Under the pieces are notes generated by a model, which worked only from the letters and a program-made list of their open reading frames with translations, ran no database searches and had not been told where the DNA came from. From contig CM051512.1 of assembly GCA_028015205.1 (NCBI GenBank), positions 6,570,755 through 6,634,754 on the forward strand: DNA of 64,000 bases. The letters run 5' to 3'. Within the stretch, counting starts at the first letter, position 1, and each line of letters opens with the position of its first letter. The position numbers were made by a program, and so were the translations under genes. Shown in pieces: positions 57,501 to 64,000 of this stretch. The stretch is from Mytilisepta virgata. Taxonomy: Eukaryota > Mollusca > Bivalvia > Mytilida > Mytilidae.

Positions 57501-58119
57501 TTGTTTTCCATTATATCTCCAGTATTATATACCTAAAATCCCAGATCACACTATAATAGGTGAAACGTTTCCTGGAAAGAATATTAAATGAAGAATTCTA
57601 ATATGATGTGCTGCTTTCCCTTTGCAAACAAAGATGCATTAAAATTTTTGATCTATTATGGGTTGCACATGCCTGATGTCATAGTCAAAATCACAACACC
57701 ATTCTTTTGAAACTCACCAATGGAACTGTCAGAACAGGGAAAAACTACAATTGTTTGGACTTTTTTTGCTCCAAAGTACAATAAAATCAAATGAAAAGCA
57801 AGTTTTATTGTTATCAAACTTATTGGGTTTACTTTTCTACTGTGTTCCATTTCTTTTTCAGAAGTTCCAAATCAAAATGGCAGTTATCTGACAGATCTTG
57901 CAGTACCACTATGTTCACCTAATTTCCATTTTTGCCATATTAGAGTTGAAATAAGATTTTAATATGGGTAACATCATTTGCTTAAATTTTACCCCTCGCT
58001 GATGCTCAAATAACGTTACCCATATTAAAATCTCCATGAATATATGGCTGCCATGAATTATTTCTTAATCATCATACCTCTTCTATTGCTTTAGTAGGAA
58101 AATCTTCTTCCTCTACAGT
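45464..58119 (-). CDS. WASHC2: WASHC2 (FAM21), WASH complex subunit 2, C-terminal two thirds, 12 exons
   Basis: Exons on the minus strand: 58119-58078, 57276-56967, 56515-56282, 55881-55711, 54088-53801, 53159-53122, 50331-50266, 49770-49645, 48994-48298, 47232-47159, 46383-46197 and 45570-45464 (stop). Phases join to 779 codons. The product is the long disordered tail of FAM21, the WASH-complex subunit that binds retromer (VPS35), capping protein and other partners at endosomes. Diagnostic features are repeated acidic LFa motifs (e.g. LFDEDEDDDIFG, IFADDDDDMF, IFDEDNDIF, DLFQDDTDIF), three V[GS]xVSMFGG-type motifs, the NLGINPAALLP block, the AKRRPPSR basic block and a C-terminal EDIFDDPLA (vertebrate proteins end a few residues later). 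The N-terminal head (about 220 residues that bind the WASH complex) and the first acidic stretch are absent from what I can see. Exons further upstream must lie beyond 58119, possibly outside the window. Confidence 0.92.
46197..46383 (-). CDS. WASHC2: WASHC2 exon with three LFa-type motifs
   Basis: Acceptor TTCCAG, donor G|GTAAGC. It encodes DDDIFASK, DEDLFQDDTDIFSD and SIFKDDVG separated by Lys-rich linkers. Confidence 0.9.
46480..46775 (+). repeat. copy of the 373-bp repeat family in a WASHC2 intron
   Basis: From 'catttcaaggagttacctctcatcagcag' through GGAAGACCAAAAACCAAACT, AAGGAGATCTACCATGTGCA and AATCAATGAATAATCATGTC it matches the tandem units at 54657-55490, with about 5% differences by eye. 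Confidence 0.8.
47159..47232 (-). CDS. WASHC2: WASHC2 small exon with a GC donor
   Basis: Acceptor TTTCCAG. It encodes IPKSTKEVTTDSTKKDDK and ends IEHN. Only a GC donor (AAT|GCAAGT) keeps the frame into the next exon. The GT donor four bases downstream would shift it to a stop. The lysine- and acid-rich content suits the tail but has no diagnostic motif. Confidence 0.6.
47458..47950 (+). repeat. truncated CTCACCTGG-type dispersed element in a WASHC2 intron
   Basis: It starts AGAGGCTCCCAGGAGCCTG and continues with CCTCACCTGG. Two to three subunits carry 'ttgttccaattggca', 'ggtttcagacaagaaa' and 'cccatagggtcct' segments. The 3' end with CCAGGTGAG is missing. Confidence 0.65.
48298..48994 (-). 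CDS. WASHC2: WASHC2 largest exon, eight acidic motifs
   Basis: 697 nt. Acceptor TTTCAG; donor A|GTAAGG keeps the phase into the next exon. It begins DRAKIQAKRRPPSRHSR, matching the basic block that follows SANK in vertebrate FAM21. It then encodes DLFGNEDLFG, NLFND, DNDIFSK, NDIFSS, FDEDLFSA, DDDEDIFAP, FDEDNDIFAS and DDEDIFAD. Confidence 0.93.
49418..49573. mobile_element. small foldback (MITE-like) element in a WASHC2 intron
   Basis: ATGAGAAACCAGGGTGAGTT at the left is complemented by the right end (ATAACTCACTCTGGTTCCTC then AT). The match continues inward through CCTAACCAAT..AAGGTAAGGGAGATAAT. The loop is near 49480-49500. The 120-codon open frame on the plus strand crosses it and is not a gene. 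Confidence 0.8.
49645..49770 (-). CDS. WASHC2: WASHC2 exon with the INPAALLP block
   Basis: It encodes MNLGINPAALLPGAAPP, then FDKPAEAKTLQSANK. Both match a conserved block of vertebrate FAM21, making this the single best identifying exon. Acceptor TTACAG, donor AAG|GTACAC. Confidence 0.95.
50266..50331 (-). CDS. WASHC2: WASHC2 short exon ending GKIGKLQ
   Basis: 66 nt, phase 0 on both sides. Acceptor TTGCTAG, donor CAG|GTATAA. It encodes HKRTPNITSSPPKATGKIGK plus LQ, leading into the NLGINPAALLP block as in vertebrates (RIGKIQ). Confidence 0.88.
50486..51758. mobile_element. element with CAGGCATGGGG inverted ends, split by a nested element
   Basis: CAGGCATGGGG at 50486 and CCCCATGCCTG ending at 51758 are inverted. 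Next to each end lie arrays of AATGTAATGCATTACATT. A CTCACCTGG-type dispersed element (50593-51608) sits between them, so one repeat has landed inside another within a WASHC2 intron. Confidence 0.75.
50593..51608 (+). repeat. complete CTCACCTGG-type dispersed element nested in another element
   Basis: It starts AGAGGCTCTTAAGAGCCTA. Internal subunits contain GTGGTGGCCATCTTGGATTT, CACCAAAAACTCAAAA and GGACCACCCTAG. It ends GACGACGACGACAGAC, AAGTGATGACAATA and GGTCAGGTGAGCTAAAA. Confidence 0.75.
53122..53159 (-). CDS. WASHC2: WASHC2 micro-exon (38 nt)
   Basis: Acceptor ATTTTCAG, donor GAG|GTATTT. It encodes SEEGLPDSPVDE and links the phases of the exons on either side. Confidence 0.75.
53801..54088 (-). 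CDS. WASHC2: WASHC2 exon with LFa and SMFGG motifs
   Basis: Acceptor TTTTCAG, donor A|GTATAA. It encodes ALFDGDNEEDDLFPP, a Pro/Lys-rich linker (QPPPPKPAGKPEKP) and KPPGAVSMFGGVDPFG. The last resembles AGAVSVF..DVFG in vertebrate FAM21. Confidence 0.92.
54657..55490 (+). repeat. tandem array of a 373-377-bp repeat (two full copies and a partial third)
   Basis: AACAATCCAAAGATAC starts copies at 54657, 55030 and 55407. Copies 1 and 2 are almost identical, and the third stops after GGGGTTACCTCTCATCA. Dispersed relatives lie at 21660 and 46480. The array is in the WASHC2 intron between exons 53801-54088 and 55711-55881. Confidence 0.9.
55711..55881 (-). CDS. WASHC2: WASHC2 exon with DDEDDMF and SMFGG motifs
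   Basis: Acceptor ATTGTAG; donor G|GTGACA is weak but phase-consistent. It encodes SILKDDEDDMFTSK and KKPVGGVSMFGGMDPIS. Confidence 0.9.
56282..56515 (-). CDS. WASHC2: WASHC2 exon with two strong LFa motifs
   Basis: Acceptor GTTTCAG, donor G|GTAATA. It encodes GSLFDEDEDDDIFGAP and SIFADDDDDMFTP, then a Lys/Pro-rich linker. Confidence 0.92.
56967..57276 (-). CDS. WASHC2: WASHC2 exon with SMFGG motif and a 9-residue tandem repeat
   Basis: Acceptor TTTTCAG at 57283-57277, donor G|GTAAGT. It encodes KKKPVGGVSMFGGMDPM, then about four tandem copies of KPKVKVEKE, then DRPKPPTPPA. The ATG at 57270 is internal, because the frame continues through the acceptor from the preceding exon. Confidence 0.92.
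57022..57145 (-). repeat. in-frame 27-bp coding minisatellite
   Basis: The 27-bp unit starts at 57022, 57049, 57076 and 57103, with a diverged fifth at 57130. Each unit encodes nine residues, so length changes keep the WASHC2 frame. Confidence 0.9.
57950..58040. repeat. short inverted repeat in a WASHC2 intron
   Basis: AGATTTTAATATGGGTAAC near 57953 is matched by GTTACCCATATTAAAATCT near 58012. It is separated by about 40 nt and is a possible hairpin or small MITE remnant. Confidence 0.7.
58078..58119 (-). CDS. WASHC2: WASHC2 most upstream exon recognised here (42 nt)
   Basis: Acceptor ATTTACAG, donor GAG|GTATGA. It encodes TVEEEDFPTKAIEE in phase 0, and joins cleanly to EKMATSPPKKK of the next exon. 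It is short, so support comes from splice sites, phase and acidity. Confidence 0.65.
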
Positions 58120-61100
58120 CTGTAAATAAAATTGTACATTATTTTTATTATACTATACTTGTGATGAATCCCAAATTATAAATGGTGAGATTTTTCCCAA
58201 TCAAGAGAGAGATTTAGAAAATTAACATACCATGTTAAAGAAGTATAGGAATTTCTGGGCAGAGGTTTTTATAAGTATTTCTGGGACATAAATTTGCAAG
58301 TTTCACCCTAAAGTTAAGATGTCACATGTATATTACCTTCTCATTGTATCGTTGGTTCATTATATCGTGATATTCACATGCTTTTTCAATGTAAATTCAA
58401 CGCCATTCTTACATCGTTAAGTACTGCGATATTGTGAGATACCAGTAAATATATATGATGTATATATTTACAGAAATACAAATTTTCAATAATTATAATC
58501 AACAGAATCAGAATATTGCTAGAATTTCTTCTTATTGGAGAATGGAAAAAGGGAGGGGTGACTAAAAGAACGATTTTCATGATATATACTGAGGACACAT
58601 GGCTTAGTTTTTTACATTTTAATAAGGAATTTCAAAATTGCAAAGGTATTGCTTAAAATTAATGCAAGGGTGCATGTCATGCATATACTCTCACTGGAAA
58701 TTATTCAAAATATTACAAGAAATTTTTTTTCAGAAAAAGATTCTGAAAAAAAACAAAAAAACTGTTTTTTAATGAAAATGTGATGTTTCACAAAAGAATT
58801 TTGTGCAGGTATATAATGTTATTACAATAAAAAAAAAAAAATTTCAACAACATAATCACTTAGTTAAGTTTTCATTGTTAAAAGTGGGAGGAGAGGATTT
58901 CACAATTATCAAATTATCAAGAGAAGAAAAAAATTCCTATACAATGCTTCAATGGAGGGGGAGAGAAGTCAACCTCTAGACACCCCATGCTGTTTAGATC
59001 TACCACTTGCAAAAGATATATGGATGGGGAGAGAAGTCCACCTCTAGACACCCCATGCTGTTTAGATCTACCACTTGCAAAATATATATGGACGGAGAGA
59101 GAGAACTCCACCTCTAGACACCCCATGCTGTTTAGATCTATCAATTGCAAAAGATATATGGACGGGCTGAGAAGTCCACATTTCCACAATCCACAATACA
59201 CTGAAATAATATAATTAATTATAAGGCAACTTTACACAAATGGCAAAAGATAAATAACATTGACTGGAAGCTTAAAGTGGGGTTCAAGTGTTCTTTTCCA
59301 AAAATTCTGGATCCACAATTACCAAAAGACTTCAATAAGCATTGAGTTTCCTAAGATGAAAATTTTACCACAAAATCAAGTCAAAGAGTCTTTGAAAAGA
59401 ATTAATCAGGGTTTTGATGCAGTTTATTAAGGGTCATTGTCAAAATTATGCCAAGGAAGAAAAATTACATGTAACATCAATTCTGACAATTCAGTGATCC
59501 TGTCTCCGATTCCAGAAACTTGTCCACTGGTACATTAGACAGACAAATGAAACCTTACTTTAGCGGATATGAAGCATGAGAAAGAATTCATCTTGTAAAA
59601 CATGCAGAAATTTAACCATGAAATAAATATTATCAACTATAAAAATCTGTTTTACAACGAATGAAAGAACCAACCTGAAAAGTTCACCATATCCAAAACA
59701 TACACTTCAAGATTATATGATTAATATAGCAGTTCTGGATGAAGACATTATAATGTATAGTACAACCTGTTTACATTACTGATAAACCTATTGATGGCAG
59801 ACTTGTGTAATGACGTTAGACTGCAGAGTAAAACAAAACCAGATGTATATTAAATATAAGATCATTGATCCCTGATCATACAATTAGCTAGTTAAGTATC
59901 ATGGTAATTAAGTACTGGAAGCAGATTTACCCTTTATCACAGCTATCTTATCAGATTGTTCTCAGGGGGGTTCTTTAATAAATTGTTAGGTGTCTGATTT
60001 TATAATAGATGATTAAAGAGTTAAGAAATAGATCTTAGGTTATTTCAGTATGAAAATAACACATTTATAACTTTGCTTTTGGAGTCAGTTTTGAACTAAG
60101 ATTTATATCTACAGCCTTGTTATTAAAAATAGCAAAAACTGAAGCATTTATTAACTTTTAATCATTGGAAACATCCTGTTGACTACCTATATATCATATA
60201 TAAATGAAACATACTGTAAACAGGATTGGTATATTTTCTTTTACAACCATATTAACTGGCAAGTACTTTTTAAGTTCTATAAGTACACCACTGACAATTC
60301 TCACAATTCTTAAATTATTTTAAAAGTGTTAATAAAAACACAATATTTCTTATCATGAATTTTTAGTCAGACCTGAAACAACTGTAAACATAATTGTATT
60401 TGAAATGGAAAACACATAGTGACTATTTTCAGTTTCACCGGATGAATTATTATATACCATTATAATTCAATTATCTCATCTCAATTCTATTTATGATGTA
60501 ACCACACTCTGTCATGCCACTTGGATCCACACTCATTCAGTGAGAATTTGCTCACTGTATACATGTATGTCCACCTTGAATTTTTCAGTTAAAAGTTTTT
60601 TTTTTTACAAACTTTGATTGTTTTTTTGTATTAATATTATTATTATTTCTTTCTTTAAAATGTGTTTTATGTTAATTTTACAATCAATTGTTATTTTATA
60701 TATATATATTTTGCAGTGTGTTCTATATTAAATACTATTGTTAGACAATAAACTATGAAGTTGGCCAGATATCTATATGTTATATGTTTCCTAAGAGATT
60801 GGATAAGTGTCAATAACATCCCCACCATTTCCATTACAACAATAATCTACATGTATTTATAATTACACATGTGAAGAACCATACAATTATCTATCTAAAT
60901 ACAAACAACACTAGTTCTCATCATTTTTTTAAATTTTTGAAACCAAGCACAGTTGTCCATAAACTTAATATTTGGTAATTTTTTTTTTTTTTATAAAACT
61001 GAAATTCTGGTAATAATCTCTGCAATGACAAAAGTAACATAAAAATGCCTCGAGTAATTCTTTTATTGTATGTCTTATGAAGAACAATTTTTTCCCATTT

Positions 61101-61800
61101 TCATCAAGGAACATAATTATAAACCACAGTAATAAACTGCACATGATATGCTGGTCCCCAGGAACAGCTATGAAGTTATGAAGGAGTAGGAAAATATGGA
61201 TTTTCTTTTAGCAAATTAGATGTCATGTTACCTTTTCAATGGCCTAACATATCAAAATTATAACACTTTAATGATAAACTAAATATTATCATTGTGTAAG
61301 TAGGGAATTTTACACTGAAGGCAAAAACTTATGTATTATTTTTATTTACCACAGGATAAACACCATCTACCTCTGAGTGGACAACCTATGCATTTCTAAA
61401 TTTATAATACATGTATAAATGCTCCAAAAAGCTTGCATCCTCATTTGAATTTGATCCTCATTTTAAGTTGGTATAGTTGAAAAATATCCTTCCTCAGACC
61501 ACTATTTGTAATAAAGTTTGGAGAAAATGGGTCAGGGTGTACTGGAGTTAATGTACGACATGTAAAAAATTGCTAAATTTTGGACAATCTTAGTCCCATA
61601 ATTCTTGAACCACAAAATTGAAATTCATCAAAAAGTATACAGACCCTTATACCACCATGTGTTATAGATTAAAAATCAGCCTAGTCGTACTCGAGTAAGT
61701 GAGTGACATGTTTACACCTGATGGAGGTATGGACAAAGGTATACCATAATACGTCCATCATTGACGGGCATATAAAAACATAAAAATCAGATACAAATTT
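58120..61800. other. no supported exon; probably WASHC2 intron or upstream sequence
   Basis: AT-rich DNA. I searched the minus strand for acidic or LFa-encoding exons and found none. The head exons of WASHC2 would be expected on this side. Confidence 0.4.
58955..59180 (+). repeat. three tandem copies of a 68-70-bp unit
   Basis: CCTCTAGACACCCCATGCTG followed by TTTAGATCTA.CA and GCAAAAGATATATGGA starts at 58973, 59041 and 59111. The open frames on both strands come from the repeat. Confidence 0.9.
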
Positions 61801-61804
61801 AACT

Positions 61805-62746
61805 AGAGGCTCAGAGGGCTGAGCCTGTATCGCTCACCCGGCAACTAGAAACTAGAAACTAGAAACTGGAAACTAGAATTGCCCATGGCGGATATGTTTG
61901 TCGCATGATCTGGACAAAATGAGAAAACTTTGTAAAAAACATCCCACAGATGCTTCTTGTCAAGTATCGTTTCATTTGGACAAGCAGTTTCAGAGAAGAA
62001 GATTTCTTTATATCAGAAACAAGAATTGCCCATGGCAGCCATGCTTGTCATCCAATCATGATGAGTCAAGTTTGGCTGACAGTTTTGGCCAAGTAGGTTC
62101 AGATTTTTTTTTTTTAAATCAACCAATGAGAACCAAGAATTGCCCATGGCTGCCATGTCTCTTGCCCAATCTGGATGAAATGAGGAAAGTTTGTAGATGT
62201 TTCCTGTCAAGTTTCGTTCTATTTGGCCAAGCGACTTCAGAGGAGAAGATTGTTTTATATCAGCCAATCAAAAAAAAGAACTGCCCATGGCGCCCATATT
62301 TGTAGTCCAATCGGGACGAAATGAGGGAATTTTATAAAGGATGCTTCTTGTGAAGTTTCGTTCCATTCGGCCCTGTGATTTCAGAGGAGAAGATTTTTTT
62401 ATATCAACCAATGAAACAAGAACTTCCCATGGTGGCCATATTTTTTGTCCGATCGGGAAAAAATAAGGAGAACTTTGTACAGAACCTCTCATAGATGCTT
62501 CCTGTCAGGTTTCCATTTGGCCTAGCAGTTTCAGAGAAGATTTTTGAAAACTCAGCCAATCAAAATCAACAATTGCCGACGAAATGAGCAAACTTTTTTA
62601 TGGACCTTGCATAGATGCTTCCTGCCAAATTTAATTTCATTTGGCCCAGTGGTTTCCGAGAAGATTAAAACATGAAAAGTTAACGGACGATGGACGCCAG
62701 ATGCCAAGTGCTGACAAAACCTCACATGGCCTTTGTGAGCTAAAAA
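61805..62746 (+). repeat. CTCACCTGG-type dispersed element
   Basis: It starts AGAGGCTCAGAGGGCTGAGC with ATCGCTCACCCGG. Six or so subunits carry 'agaattgcccatggc', 'tgcttcctgtcaagttt' and 'tatatcagccaatca' segments. It ends GACGGACG-like and GTGAGCTAAAA. The 135-codon open frame inside is not a gene. Confidence 0.75.
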
Positions 62747-64000
62747 GGTACACCAAAATTATCAAAAACCTTAATGATCCCCAGAAAAAAAACAGGATGA
62801 AATATTTCCCAAAGTCAATCCCAACCTGTATTTATTTTGGGGGACCATTGTGGTTAAATATCATAATGATACGTTCAATAGAACAAAAGCAGAAACCTAT
62901 GGACGCTGCCGGCAATGTACAATGACGACATTCATACCATAATACAACAAAAAATATTTGCGGTCATATAACAAAAGGTACATTTCAGAACTCTGAAACA
63001 GGTTCTACCTTGAAATATGTAAGGAGTTAAGTGGGTATACTTAAGGAGGTAAAACTACTTGTACAAAATGATGCTCCCCATTCTAAAATACCATGCCTGA
63101 ATTACTATGCTTCAGTTATATCTTTATATAGTGGACTATCTGTATATGAAGTTTTAATGAAATCTATCAAAATTTTCATGAAAACACTTATACCATGATG
63201 CATAAAAGCATGTAAGTGTAATTACTCCCCTTCAATATGTTAAACAGTAATGATTTTGATTCATGCATATCTTCATACATGTACTACTGCCTAACATATT
63301 CACAACATGGAATTCTCCATCCTCCCAAGTCAGGATGTAAAAGGAATAATTAAATTCACTGGTATGCCAAATACATTAATATTGACATCAGGGAATTCTT
63401 CTCACTCTACAATTTACAGGATGTCAACAAAATATTTCCATATAAAGTGGCTTACCATCAAACCAGGCATATCATTCTTATTTTTGTACAAATGAACCAT
63501 TTTTTGTTTTTTTTATGAATTACCTCACTTGTTTTTCACTACAGTTATTAAGCCTTATGATTGTAATACAAGATACCCAAATCATGTTGTTTTTTTCCTG
63601 CAATGAACAACCTATCCTGTTTTACTACATGGATTAATTGCCTAGGATTATTTTCATTTGCTGAGTCCCCAAGGGTATCCCAAGCTCAGTTCATATTGTG
63701 TTTTTATTTGAATGACATGACCATGGACATAATGAATAATAAAAAGTAAACCATCTGACTGCTGTGTAATGGCTAATTGTCTACCAATAAGTGAGAATTC
63801 TTTTTAAGTGTCTGTGGTCTTTAACTTTCTGACATAAAGGGAAACACCAAGGTCAAATTGAAGATAATCTCCTAAGCTTTTAATGTCGCTTAAATAAATG
63901 CCAGCATAACTGTTCAACGGTAATTGTACTCTCCACGTGTAGAATAACCCATAGGGACAATCTGGTTTGACTTTGATAATTTTCTACTTCGTTTTTAACA
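62747..64000. other. no gene seen at the window end
   Basis: AT-rich DNA with short unrelated open frames only. No splice-supported exon is visible on either strand. Confidence 0.35.

Noticed and set aside
61898..62305. 135-codon open frame
   Set aside because: It lies wholly within a CTCACCTGG-type dispersed repeat, and related copies do not keep the frame.
1..64000. tRNA, rRNA or snRNA genes
   Set aside because: I looked for conserved tRNA box A/B words and rRNA-like blocks and saw none convincing; a covariance-model scan would be needed to exclude them.

Overview
This is animal nuclear DNA: AT-rich and intron-rich, with spliced coding exons separated by long repeat-filled introns. The gene content and the dispersed repeats point to a bivalve mollusc, most likely a mytilid mussel. 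The taxon is an inference, because no database search was possible.

Genes I can support: (1) A minus-strand five-exon gene (coding 14095 down to 10615) and a plus-strand five-exon gene (19913 to 23776). Both encode small secreted cysteine-rich proteins (185 and 207 aa), and they are clearly paralogues: same intron phases, exon 2 of 113 nt and exon 4 of 141 nt in both, and the same cysteine framework ending in CCEC. I know no name for this family. The C-terminal half looks like a cystine-knot ligand (IL-17-like or noggin/trunk-like). (2) Two intact intronless genes for SLC25A51-type mitochondrial carriers (27649-28578 and 42936-43772), with a decayed third copy between them (about 39200-40509) broken by two repeat insertions. 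(3) The C-terminal two thirds of WASHC2/FAM21, the large tail subunit of the endosomal WASH complex, on the minus strand from 58119 down to 45464. I resolved twelve coding exons with consistent phases (779 codons). The N-terminal head exons are not in the window or were not found.

Layout: 1-10.4 kb is repeat-dominated, with a possible C-terminal exon at the very start, GAGTTC-type satellite blocks and a tandem duplication. 10.5-14.2 kb holds cysteine-rich gene A with a minisatellite in its last intron. 14.2-19.9 kb is repeats. 19.9-23.9 kb holds cysteine-rich gene B. 24-27.6 kb holds repeats and one orphan possible exon. 27.6-43.8 kb is the SLC25A51 cluster, interrupted by a 1.8-kb transposable element with long inverted termini and a 9-bp target duplication, and by a foldback element. 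43.8-64 kb holds WASHC2 and its introns, several of which carry dispersed or tandem repeats.

The genes do not form one pathway. They are a secreted ligand-like family, mitochondrial NAD+ import and endosomal actin regulation. The most interesting items are the undescribed paired cysteine-rich family, the near-identical 306-bp duplicate lying inside gene A and just upstream of gene B, the transposon with palindromic arrays, and a predicted GC-AG intron in WASHC2.
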